Origin: Balneolaceae bacterium
Lineage (GTDB): Bacteria; Bacteroidota; Rhodothermia; Balneolales; Balneolaceae
Direction of reading: 5' to 3'
Assembly: GCA_017640665.1 (NCBI GenBank)
Contig: JAEPQE010000001.1
Span: 761,262-825,261 of the forward strand
Length of the DNA: 64,000 bases
Position 1 is the stretch's first letter, and each line of letters begins with the position of its first letter. The position numbers were made by a program, and so were the translations under genes. Positions 34,138 through 41,654 of this stretch are shown here, piece by piece. The notes below the pieces were generated by a model, which made no database searches, was not told the DNA's origin, and saw nothing but the letters and a program-made list of their open reading frames with translations.

Positions 34138-35076
34138 TTATTTGATCAAAGTGAACCTTTTGGTGAGTATCCCATTACTTGTTTTAAGCCGATAAATGTA
34201 AGTGCCACTGGACAGTTCTTCCGAACCCAGCTTTACTGAGTGCAAACCAGAAATCATTCTACTTTCCACTAACGTTTTTATCCTCCGCCCCATTAAATCA
34301 AATACTGTTAATTCCACAAACCCCGCTTGTTCAAGGCTAAATTCAATTGTTGTCTCAGGATTAAATGGATTTGGATAGTTTTGCGATAATGAAAATTGGC
34401 CTCTTTCCCCCTTCTGATCTTCAACAGACGTCCTAATAACGTTTATACTTTCGATTCGATATCTGCCTTTCACATCTGATTCTAAAACCTTATCGTCATT
34501 TGATAGTCTACTAATCAAAGAATCTACTAACATACTGTCCACATCCCAGAAGTATCCAGGATGTCTTGGCATATATCCATCATAGTCTTCACTAATCTCC
34601 ACATTTAACGAATCAGCGTAATATTTAGCCTCAGTTGTATCTACGATATCCCGATCAAAATATACATAAACCTTTCCTCCTATATATCTTTCTGCCATAA
34701 ACTTGACGGAGTCAGTCACTCCCCATATCTGCATTTTTATAGTTTGTTCCCCTGTAAATGTTGGAAAGCTTGTAAGTTCAGGTACAACCTGCCAGGTTAC
34801 TTCAATTGATTGACCTTGACAAAGTGTATCTCTTTGTTCATCCAGTGTCCATATTCTTGGACTGGTATCAATACCTGAAAATGATTTAACGTAAGATAAA
34901 CCCGTAGATGGCCCCCTATATGAGAAGGGTTCATCAGAGGTATTTGTTATTTTCAAGGTCACTTCCATTACCTCTCCGTACATATATTCGGATTTATTGG
35001 ATGTTGCCTCAGTATCAATCTGAGCCAGTAAAATTGTCGGGAGCAAAGCAAAAAATATGGCTAAGAATACCCTCAT
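34138..35076 (-). CDS. Secreted BsuPI-like protein with T9SS sorting domain
   Basis: A 312-residue exported protein. Signal peptide (FLAIFFALLPTILLAQ), then a beta-sandwich (about 20-125) with YMYGEVMEVTLKITNTSDEP that resembles the BsuPI proteinase-inhibitor family. An acidic middle region (130-215) follows. The C-terminus is a type A T9SS sorting domain: LSQNYPNPFNPETTIEFSL, a Leu/Val-rich strand, GRRIKTLV, and a terminal SSGTYIYRLKTSNGILTKRFTLIK split over two strands. It is probably released or anchored outside the cell. It is convergent with smpB, with zero gap. Confidence 0.82.
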   Translation of the reverse strand: MRVFLAIFFALLPTILLAQIDTEATSNKSEYMYGEVMEVTLKITNTSDEPFSYRGPSTGLSYVKSFSGIDTSPRIWTLDEQRDTLCQGQSIEVTWQVVPELTSFPTFTGEQTIKMQIWGVTDSVKFMAERYIGGKVYVYFDRDIVDTTEAKYYADSLNVEISEDYDGYMPRHPGYFWDVDSMLVDSLISRLSNDDKVLESDVKGRYRIESINVIRTSVEDQKGERGQFSLSQNYPNPFNPETTIEFSLEQAGFVELTVFDLMGRRIKTLVESRMISGLHSVKLGSEELSSGTYIYRLKTSNGILTKRFTLIK

Positions 35077-35116
35077 AGGAAGTAATTTCTATCAATGTAG
35101 TCTAAATTAAATAAAA

Positions 35117-35147
35117 ACAAAACCCCGCCCTTTTGGGACGGGGTTTT
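35117..35147 (-). terminator. Intrinsic terminator of rnpB
   Basis: On the minus strand, arms AAAACCCCGTCCC / GGGCGGGGTTTT (one mismatch) enclose AAAA and are followed by GTTTTTATTT. It lies about 10 nt beyond the rnpB 3' end. Confidence 0.9.
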
Positions 35148-35156
35148 CATGTTTTA

Positions 35157-35523
35157 GCAGGAAAGCCTGTAAGCCGGATTTTGTTCCTCCGTCAGCTGAC
35201 GGATTCGGTAATCATTTATCTGGTGCACTCCACCCGGTGGCGTCACGACAAGCGGCGCATACCACCTACATGAGCTTGCACCCCGCGAGGTTTACCTAGC
35301 TCCCGACTTCGCAGTACGAGACGGTGAGCTCTTACCTCACCTTTTCACCCTTACCCCACCGCATTGCGATGTGGCGGTTTATTTTCTGTTGCACTTTCTA
35401 TCCCGGCAAGATCACTCCATCCGGGCCTCAACTTCGCCCGAAGGATCGTTGAGCGCGGTACTTGTTGGTGTCCGGACTTTCCTCCCCGCACATAAGTGCG
35501 AAGCGATTACCCGGCTTTCCTGG
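35157..35523 (-). ncRNA. rnpB: RNase P RNA, bacterial type A
   Basis: Catalytic RNA of RNase P. On the minus strand it begins CCAGGAAAGCCGGGTAATC and contains the hallmark GAGGAAAGTCCGGAC. The central AGTGCAACAGAAA (P10/P11 region) and the late AGGTAAACCTCGCGGGGTG-type elements are present. The 3' end carries ATCCGGCTTACAGGCTTTCC, whose last bases pair with the 5' end to form P1. Ends are set from that pairing and may be off by a few nt. A TATCTTAA box at 35527-35534 (minus) sits at the right distance for a promoter. Confidence 0.95.
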
Positions 35524-35526
35524 AAA

Positions 35527-35534
35527 TTAAGATA
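35527..35534 (-). promoter_or_regulatory. Possible rnpB -7 box
   Basis: TATCTTAA on the minus strand lies 4 nt upstream of the inferred 5' end of rnpB and matches TAnnTTTG at 5 of 6 fixed positions if the final A is allowed for G, otherwise 4. A -33 element was not clear. Confidence 0.35.
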
Positions 35535-35553
35535 AGGCTTATTACCCACTAAG

Positions 35554-35676
35554 TCTCCCCTTGAGGGGAGATGAAAGTTCAAACAGGTACTTTGAACTTT
35601 CTGAGGGGTGTTTGTGGGGCTGAAACTCCTTGAACACCCTCTTCCCCCTTCGGCCCCCCTCTCTCAAAGGAGGGCT
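35554..35676. repeat. Composite of short inverted repeats upstream of rnpB
   Basis: Contains TCTCCCC-TTGA-GGGGAGA (35554-35571), AAAGTTCAAA / TTTGAACTTT arms at 35574-35583 and 35591-35600, and GGGTGTT / AACACCC arms. It closes with a CCCTCTCTCAAAGGAGGG-like block. Non-coding. The ctcc/ggag themes recur around the DUF559 gene at 3.45-4.03 kb. It fills most of the gap between rnpB and the terminator at 35696. Confidence 0.55.
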
Positions 35677-35695
35677 TTTCTTCATCAAACAAAAA

Positions 35696-35724
35696 AAGAG
35701 AGCCCCAACCAGGACTCCCTTTAA
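35696..35724 (-). terminator. Intrinsic terminator of the nif3-like/zinc-ribbon-family operon
   Basis: On the minus strand AGGGAGTCC and GGGCTCTCT form a 9-10-bp stem with two G-U pairs, followed by TTTTTTTG. It lies 25 nt after the stop codon at 35749. Confidence 0.75.
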
Positions 35725-35748
35725 AAAATGGTGCTGATCACCTTAATG

Positions 35749-36498
35749 TCAGATCGTTAACTGCTCTTTGGCAGTATCAAAAAAGGATTGATCGACTACA
35801 ATACGACCACTGTTCTCATCAAAGATGATTTTATTCATTCGGCGGACTTCAACTTGAGTTTGCGGAGGAAGCGCCATTCCCAATGCAGCTCCACGATCCA
35901 TAGCAACAACAGCAATACCATTGTTAAGACCGTTTCTGAGTCGCTTATAGTTACGCATATATCGCTCATCAATGCCTTTCTCTACATCTTTTCTCTTCTT
36001 AACAAGTACATCTTCTTCGTCTTCGGTAGATTTCATTACTTTTTCAAGACTGTTTTGCTTTTGCTCATATAAAGCTTTGGTTTGAGCAAGCTCTTCTTTA
36101 GCTGCTTCAAGCTCCGGACCAATTTCTTCTTTTCTTTTCTCTACTTCTTCGATACGGGATTTAGCGTTTTCAATCACTTGCTTCTGAGCTTCAATCTCTT
36201 TTGTTAAAGCATCATACTCTCTATTGTTTCGGACCGCAAGTTGCTGATCTTCGTACTTACTCACTTTCTCTTCAGAGCTCTGAATTTCCAGTTTGAGACT
36301 ATCATACTCAACGGTAAGATCTGTCTCTTCTTTTTCTAATTTGGCTAGTTTAGCTTCGCCCCGGGCGATGTCTGTTTCAATATCCAGAATTTCTTCCGGC
36401 AAATCTCCCCTGAGCTGCTTTATCTCATCGATTCTGCTATCGATATATTGTAAATTTGCTAGTTGTTGTAATACTTCTTTCATGGGTGGCTTGGTCAA
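35749..36498 (-). CDS. Coiled-coil protein of the C4 zinc-ribbon family, cysteines lost
   Basis: A 249-residue protein. Residues 10-180 are a long antiparallel coiled coil (LEKEETDLTVEYDSLKLEIQ and similar). The C-terminus aligns with the family zinc ribbon (GxCxGCxxxLPPQ...EVRR...IxxCExCGRIL). Here all four ligand positions are substituted: Ala205, Met208, Asp227, Ser230 in GAALGMALPPQ and IIFDENSGRIVV. The fold appears kept and zinc binding lost. Its start overlaps the Nif3-like gene by 4 nt, the usual pairing in Bacteroidota. Related proteins have been linked to nucleic-acid or flagellar/secretion roles elsewhere; the function here is unknown. Confidence 0.85.
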   Translation of the reverse strand: MTKPPMKEVLQQLANLQYIDSRIDEIKQLRGDLPEEILDIETDIARGEAKLAKLEKEETDLTVEYDSLKLEIQSSEEKVSKYEDQQLAVRNNREYDALTKEIEAQKQVIENAKSRIEEVEKRKEEIGPELEAAKEELAQTKALYEQKQNSLEKVMKSTEDEEDVLVKKRKDVEKGIDERYMRNYKRLRNGLNNGIAVVAMDRGAALGMALPPQTQVEVRRMNKIIFDENSGRIVVDQSFFDTAKEQLTI

Positions 36499-37556
36499 CT
36501 TGGATGGATAGGTTGAGGTTCAATTTCAGACACGTAAATTTTCATTGGATTTGTTACCGTTTGGGTAACAGAAACGTTGATTTCTTCAAACGCATCAGCG
36601 AGTTCATTCTTCATAGCTTCAGCGATAGGAAACTCGCTTTCATAATGGCCTACATCAACAAGTAAGAAATCCTCTTTTTCAGTAAAGTAATCATGATACT
36701 TGATGTCTGCAGTAACAAAGGCCTGTGCACCGGCTGCAATAGCAGCGTTCTTTAATGAAATCCCTGAGCCTCCACACACGGCTACTCTTTGAATTCGATC
36801 TACATTTCCGGAATACCGAACTGAACGTACGTTAAGTGCCTTAGAAACTAAATGCAGGAATTCGTTTTTACCAACTCCACCTTCGGGATACTCTCCAACT
36901 ACTCCCATCCCGAAATTCTTTGAAGTCGAAGCCAGCTCTGTTACCTGAAACGATCCGGCTTTAAGCAACCCTTCCTTTTTCAGGCCTGCTCGTAAGGCAG
37001 CCACATGGTGCTTATCAATAATAGCTTCGAAACATTTTAAGCCATGCTGGCGATTTTCCACTTCAAAATAATGCGCTTCTTCAGCTGAATAGTAATTCAG
37101 GATTTTAAGAACTGCTCCAGCATCTTCTTCATCAGTAACTAGTCTTATTTTTCTGCTGATCTCGTAGCTTTTATCCAAAAAACTGAGGTTATCGAGCCCC
37201 AGGATGTTGGCTAGTACAAATGAAACTCCGTCAAGTGCGGCATCAAGATTGGTATGAGCCACTAACAAGCCAATATCATTTTTAATCAATTTATAAATGA
37301 TTCGACCTTGCTCATTCGTTGGATTGATAGACCCGATTTTATTAAAAATGAGCGGGTGGTGAGCGACAATAAGTTCGCAGTCTTTGTTGATTGCTTCAGC
37401 AACAACTTCATCAGTTATATCAAGACAGGTTAGAATAGAAGTTACTTCAGTATCTGGGTCTCCTACTAGTAATCCAACATTGTCGTAGTCCAATTTGATA
37501 TTTGGGGGAGCCCATTGATTCAAAAAGGTAGAGATATGTCGGATTCTGGTTGCCAC
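36495..37556 (-). CDS. Nif3-like dinuclear metal-centre protein
   Basis: A 353-residue member of the Nif3/YbgI (GTP cyclohydrolase I type 2) family, which forms hexameric toroids with two metals per subunit. Metal-site motifs: LIVAHHPLIF near residue 65, LLVAHTNLDAALDGVS near 100, and VDVGHYESEFPIAEAM near the C-terminus. The central insertion (about 130-245, LRAGLKKEGLLKAGSFQVTELAS) is the PII-like domain seen in the longer Nif3 class. Biochemical function is unsettled in the family. It is the first gene of a two-gene operon with the coiled-coil protein. Confidence 0.93.
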   Translation of the reverse strand: MATRIRHISTFLNQWAPPNIKLDYDNVGLLVGDPDTEVTSILTCLDITDEVVAEAINKDCELIVAHHPLIFNKIGSINPTNEQGRIIYKLIKNDIGLLVAHTNLDAALDGVSFVLANILGLDNLSFLDKSYEISRKIRLVTDEEDAGAVLKILNYYSAEEAHYFEVENRQHGLKCFEAIIDKHHVAALRAGLKKEGLLKAGSFQVTELASTSKNFGMGVVGEYPEGGVGKNEFLHLVSKALNVRSVRYSGNVDRIQRVAVCGGSGISLKNAAIAAGAQAFVTADIKYHDYFTEKEDFLLVDVGHYESEFPIAEAMKNELADAFEEINVSVTQTVTNPMKIYVSEIEPQPIHPS

Positions 37557-37749
37557 TTATCTTACACTTTCAAAATTAGGTTTCGATAAATAGCCCGACA
37601 AGGGATGTATGGTAGCGTAGAAGTTCAGTATCAACTGGTAATAAATTTACGTCTTCTTTGAGCTTCCAAAAATAAGGCTTATTAGTGAATTATAAAAGCC
37701 TATCTTTATGTTGATATTTTAAAATTAACTCTAAAACTAACTTCTTACT

Positions 37750-38454
37750 ATGGCAGAGAGTTCAATCCGTGAAAATCTAGCAGAAATCAAGGAAAGAATT
37801 CGGGCAGCTTGTAATAAATCGGGACGTAGCCCTGAGGATGTTACTTTGATTGCTGTAAGCAAAACCAAACCAAATGATGCTATTATTGAAGCATGCATCG
37901 CCGGGCAACTTCACTTTGGTGAAAACCGGATGCAGGAACTACAGGATAAGATGGAGAGTATTGAGCTTCCTGGAATTAAATGGCACATGATCGGTACTAT
38001 GCAATCCAACAAGATCAAATATATCGCTGATCGGGTTGATTGGATTCATTCCGTTTCAAAAAAGAAGTATTTAGATGAAATTGAAAAAAGAGCTGTTTCG
38101 GCTGACCGTACGATAAATGCCCTAATCCAAGTTAATATTAGTGGGGAAGACCAAAAAAGCGGATGTGAAATTGATGCTTTGGAGGGAATTCTTACTCACG
38201 CTAAAGATCTGTCACACGTAAAAATCTGTGGCCTCATGGGAATGGCAACCTTTACAGATAACCCAGAAGATGTACGGGAAGAATTTGCCTTGCTTCGTAC
38301 AACCATGGAAAGTCATCAATATCTGAATGGTGGCAATATCCAACTAGAAGAACTTTCTATGGGTATGAGCGGCGATTTTGAAGTCGCGATAGAGGAAGGT
38401 TCAACAATGGTGAGGGTAGGAAGTGCGATTTTCGGTTCCCGAAACTATGGTTGA
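37750..38454 (+). CDS. YggS-family pyridoxal-phosphate homeostasis protein
   Basis: A 234-residue single-domain alanine-racemase-fold protein. The PLP lysine lies in VTLIAVSKTKPNDAI (Lys near residue 37), and HFGENRMQEL, WHMIGTMQSNKIKYI, INISGEDQKSGC and SMGMSGDFEVAIEEGSTMVRVGSAIFG are the family signatures. It buffers PLP rather than catalysing a reaction. It opens a rightward cluster with two small membrane proteins, divIVA and PNP. yggS (ylmE) also precedes divIVA in Gram-positive ylm clusters. A TATCTTTA box at 37701-37708 is a weak promoter candidate. Confidence 0.95.
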   Translation: MAESSIRENLAEIKERIRAACNKSGRSPEDVTLIAVSKTKPNDAIIEACIAGQLHFGENRMQELQDKMESIELPGIKWHMIGTMQSNKIKYIADRVDWIHSVSKKKYLDEIEKRAVSADRTINALIQVNISGEDQKSGCEIDALEGILTHAKDLSHVKICGLMGMATFTDNPEDVREEFALLRTTMESHQYLNGGNIQLEELSMGMSGDFEVAIEEGSTMVRVGSAIFGSRNYG

Positions 38455-38506
38455 TTTATTGCGTAAGGAATCTCACTTTATCTTATAACCTTTAATTTTG
38501 GGCATT

Positions 38507-38815
38507 ATGTTTTTTGGGCTACCCTGGTTCGCTGTTGTTGCAATTGTAGGAATCCTAATTCCAATCAGTGCAATGTTTTACTCTTTTAAAGAAAAGGAGT
38601 TGAAAATGGAAGAAAAGCGCTATACTAGCGCAAAAGAGTCTCAAGAGCTTAGGAAGATGATCCTAAATCTCAAATCAAGAATTGAAAATCTTGAAGCTAT
38701 CGTAACCGAAACAGCATCTGAGACAGAAAAAGCTGATATTTCTCTTGATGAAATTGAGATTAAGAATGATCTTGATGAGAATGAAACTACGAACAGAGCT
38801 AAAGTAAGAGGTTAA
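38507..38815 (+). CDS. PspB-like small membrane protein with coiled coil
   Basis: A 102-residue protein starting at ATG 38507 (an upstream in-frame TTG at 38498 adds only MGI). An N-terminal TM (about 5-27, FAVVAIVGILIPISAMFYSF) is followed by a basic-acidic linker and an amphipathic helix ESQELRKMILNLKSRIENLEAIV. This architecture and the MxxRIxxLExI pattern resemble phage-shock protein PspB. An acidic tail of about 35 residues is extra. No pspA or pspC is adjacent. It is followed 4 nt later by a second protein with the same RIxNLEAIV motif, so they look like diverged duplicates. Confidence 0.65.
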   Translation: MFFGLPWFAVVAIVGILIPISAMFYSFKEKELKMEEKRYTSAKESQELRKMILNLKSRIENLEAIVTETASETEKADISLDEIEIKNDLDENETTNRAKVRG

Positions 38816-38819
38816 TTTA

Positions 38820-39173
38820 ATGCAAGAAGAAGAGTTTATAGTAGCGCTGGTTGCCATTGTTTTTGGGGTAGGCCTTGGAGGCTTTTTCTTACATAATGTT
38901 TTTAGTGTTATTAAGGCCTGGATCAATAAAAAGAGTGGTACCTCTTCGGGTGATATCAATCCGCAGTTCTTTAAAGCCTTGGGGGAATTCAAAAAGTCTA
39001 CCGAACGAAGGATTGCCAATCTCGAAGCCATTGTTTCGGAATTGGAAGAAGAGAAAATTCGAATCCCTGAATCAGCAGACTCGAATGCTGAAATAACCAT
39101 CGAAGAACAGGAAGTTCGGGAAGAAGCAAAAAAAGAGGATAACAGCAATCTAAGGAACATGTTAAACGAATAA
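38820..39173 (+). CDS. Second PspB-like membrane protein with coiled coil
   Basis: A 117-residue protein with one N-terminal TM (about 7-29, FIVALVAIVFGVGLGGFFLHNVF). A basic stretch, a helix FKALGEFKKSTERRIANLEAIVSELEEEK matching the coiled coil of the preceding gene, and a charged tail follow. The tail is rich in Glu and probably disordered. Placed 4 nt after the first PspB-like gene and 45 nt before divIVA, it is almost surely on the same transcript. The shared motif suggests the two proteins pair through their coiled coils (inference). Confidence 0.65.
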   Translation: MQEEEFIVALVAIVFGVGLGGFFLHNVFSVIKAWINKKSGTSSGDINPQFFKALGEFKKSTERRIANLEAIVSELEEEKIRIPESADSNAEITIEEQEVREEAKKEDNSNLRNMLNE

Positions 39174-39218
39174 GTGTTACTTTAATTAAGCATTTTGACT
39201 CTTTAAAGGCACTTAATC

Positions 39219-39905
39219 ATGAAACTCACACCATTAGAAATTAAGCAGCAACAATTTGAAAAATCCCTGAGAGGATATGATGTTGCAGATGTACAGGCTT
39301 TTCTTACACTAGTATCAAACGAATACGAGCACCTGCTTACCAAAAATAAAGAGCTCGATGAACAAATTGAAAAGCTAAGCGATCGTGTCAGGCATTACGA
39401 AAGAGTTGAGGAAGCTCTCCACGAAACCCTTCAGACTACGAAAGAGTCCCTAGCTCAAAAAATGGATAATGCAAGACTTGAGGCAAAAAACACTACCGAT
39501 AAAGCTCAAATGGAAGCCGAGTCTATTATTTCTGAAGCAAATCAACAACGGAATCAAATCCGGCAGAGCATTTTACGACTTCTGGATCGCAGGGATGAAA
39601 TTATTGCCGGAATCTCTTCTTATCTGGACAATGCAAAGAACTCTGTTGATAAGTTTTCAAAAGATGAGATGTCCATCTTTACGCTTCCCTCTGATGAGAC
39701 TGAAGCTGCGGCTTTAGAAGAAGTGATTGAAGAACATGAAGAAGTTTCGGAAGAAAAAAATGGGTCTCGTTTTGCTCTTGATGAAGAAGAACTGGGAGAA
39801 ACCGAAGGGGTGACTTCCACTGAGCTTAAAGATGAGGCGGAAGATGATAATGCTTTTCCTCCTGGTACCGATCGGTTAAACGACATTCTTGATGAGATCG
39901 ACTAA
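39219..39905 (+). CDS. DivIVA-domain protein
   Basis: A 228-residue protein. The N-terminal lipid-binding DivIVA domain is plain: MKLTPLEIKQQQFEKSLRGYDVADVQAFL, with the xxFxxxxxGYDxxxVxxFL signature. A coiled coil (25-130) and an acidic, low-complexity C-terminus follow. DivIVA proteins sense negative membrane curvature and recruit partners to poles or septa in Gram-positives; Gram-negative members are less studied. Its neighbours are yggS and two small coiled-coil membrane proteins upstream and PNP downstream. Confidence 0.92.
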   Translation: MKLTPLEIKQQQFEKSLRGYDVADVQAFLTLVSNEYEHLLTKNKELDEQIEKLSDRVRHYERVEEALHETLQTTKESLAQKMDNARLEAKNTTDKAQMEAESIISEANQQRNQIRQSILRLLDRRDEIIAGISSYLDNAKNSVDKFSKDEMSIFTLPSDETEAAALEEVIEEHEEVSEEKNGSRFALDEEELGETEGVTSTELKDEAEDDNAFPPGTDRLNDILDEID

Positions 39906-39942
39906 AAAAGACTATCTTCAGTCTTAACTAATATCTTTTAAT

Positions 39943-40779
39943 ATGGCTTTTGATACTGTAAAAGAATTCCGGGCAAAACGCGATCAAGCAGTGGAGTTTA
40001 TTACCAGTCAGACAACTTTTCAACCTGAATATCTACTTATTCTGGGAACTGGTTTAGGGCAGCTTGCTGACGAAATTGAAGCTGAATATATAATCTCTTA
40101 CGACCAAATTCCTCACTTTCCGGTTTCAACGGTTGAGAGCCATGCCGGCAGGCTAATCTTCGGAGAACTTGGGGGTAAATCGGTTGTCGCAATGCAGGGG
40201 CGTTTTCACTATTACGAAGGGTATACCATGCAGCAGATTGCTTTTCCGGTTCGGGTAGCAAAAGCTTTGGGGGTTCAAACCTTAATGGTAAGTAATGCCT
40301 GCGGAGGCTTGAACCCTAATTTCAACCGCGGAGATGTGATGATCATCAACGATCATATTAATTTCCTTGGTGATAATCCGCTCATCGGGCCAAACGATGA
40401 AGAACTTGGTCCTCGCTTTCCTGATATGAGCGAACCTTATACCGAGCGACTTATCGAAACTGCTGAAAATGTGGCGCTCGATCATGCCATTAAGCTTCAC
40501 AAAGGAGTTTATCTTTCGGTATCAGGCCCTACACTAGAAACAAAAGCTGAATACCGTTATATGCGCCAATTGGGTGCTGATGTTGTAGGAATGAGCACGG
40601 TTCCCGAGGTCATCGCCGCTGTACACATGGGCCTCGATGTTTTGGGGATTTCTGTAATCACTGACGAATGCTTTCCAGATGCGCTTGAACCTGTTAGTAT
40701 CGAAGATGTATTGGAGGCAGCGGCAATGGCCGAACCTAAACTGACCCAGATTGTTGTAGGAGTTTTAGAAAAATTATAG
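39943..40779 (+). CDS. Purine-nucleoside phosphorylase, trimeric type
   Basis: A 278-residue PNP of the mammalian-like trimeric class, cleaving inosine and guanosine with phosphate for purine salvage. Motifs: LILGTGLGQLADEI (phosphate-binding loop), STVESHAGRLIFGEL, MQGRFHYYEGYTMQQI, LMVSNACGGLNPNF, and the purine-binding SGPTLETKAEYRYMRQLGADVVGMSTVPEV. Glu and the Asn-like base-contact (here ITDECFPD, Asp/Glu region) lie near residue 240. Length matches the family. It follows divIVA by 37 nt. Confidence 0.95.
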   Translation: MAFDTVKEFRAKRDQAVEFITSQTTFQPEYLLILGTGLGQLADEIEAEYIISYDQIPHFPVSTVESHAGRLIFGELGGKSVVAMQGRFHYYEGYTMQQIAFPVRVAKALGVQTLMVSNACGGLNPNFNRGDVMIINDHINFLGDNPLIGPNDEELGPRFPDMSEPYTERLIETAENVALDHAIKLHKGVYLSVSGPTLETKAEYRYMRQLGADVVGMSTVPEVIAAVHMGLDVLGISVITDECFPDALEPVSIEDVLEAAAMAEPKLTQIVVGVLEKL

Positions 40780-40881
40780 ACTTTTTTATCCACAAAAAGC
40801 GTTATTTTTCCACGTACTATTGCAATCGATATTTGAATTTCGTTTCTATAGTAAACCACTAACCATCGATAACTGTCATAT

Positions 40882-41646
40882 ATGCACCTAGATGGAAGCA
40901 GCGATGAGCTTTGGGATGAACACAAATGGGAAGCTCATTTAAACGAAGTCGAAAAGAAGAGTGATCAACTTCGGAAATTTATCTCATCCGATCCTAAAGG
41001 AAATATCCCGCGCTGGATAACTCTCCTTGAAGAAAGTTTAAGTGAAGACGATGCTTTTGAAGCTTATGTTGAGGAAGAGCTCCTGCTCGATGAAGCTTAT
41101 TTCCCGGAAGATGAAGATTGGGACGATGAAGATGATTTTGATGACGATGAGGACTTTCTGTTTGGCCTGGATGACGAACTCTCAGATCTTGATGAAGGTG
41201 AAGATTACGATTCCGGAGAAGAATGGAAATCTTTAAGTGAAGATTTTGCAGATTCAGATTATGGTTCTCTGGAAAACCTGATTATCTACAACGAGGCAAA
41301 ACAGCTAGCTGTCGATGTGTTAAAATGGGCCGAAGAAGTGCCACCTAAAGCGCAGACCAAAGTCTTTCAGGAGTTTGTTGGCGAAGCACTTAAGATAGGG
41401 GCGAAATTAGCTGGTGGATATTCCTTTGGATTTGAAGCGGAATATTTAGGTGCCAATATCGCTTACACTAAGAAAGCTCTGAAGTGTGCAAATATGTGCC
41501 TTGGGCATTTTCAAACACTAAAGAGTAAGAAACTACTTACTAAAGCAGAATACCAAGACTTTCACGGGCGATTTTTCGAACTCAGAAACGATATTGGTGT
41601 ATATGTTCAGGAATTAAGAGATCGATTCAATTTCAGAATTGATTGA
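40882..41646 (+). CDS. Uncharacterised protein with acidic central region
   Basis: A 254-residue soluble protein I do not recognise. Residues 1-45 are helical and mixed-charge. Residues 50-120 are extremely Asp/Glu-rich, with runs such as EDEDWDDEDDFDDDEDF. The C-terminal 130 residues look like a four-helix bundle (QLAVDVLKWAEEVPPKAQTKVFQEF, IAYTKKALKCANMCLGHFQTL, and a last helix ending RDRFNFRID). No enzymatic motif is seen. The acidic linker could bind metal or basic partners. It lies 102 nt after PNP. Confidence 0.7.
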   Translation: MHLDGSSDELWDEHKWEAHLNEVEKKSDQLRKFISSDPKGNIPRWITLLEESLSEDDAFEAYVEEELLLDEAYFPEDEDWDDEDDFDDDEDFLFGLDDELSDLDEGEDYDSGEEWKSLSEDFADSDYGSLENLIIYNEAKQLAVDVLKWAEEVPPKAQTKVFQEFVGEALKIGAKLAGGYSFGFEAEYLGANIAYTKKALKCANMCLGHFQTLKSKKLLTKAEYQDFHGRFFELRNDIGVYVQELRDRFNFRID

Positions 41647-41654
41647 TCTACGGT

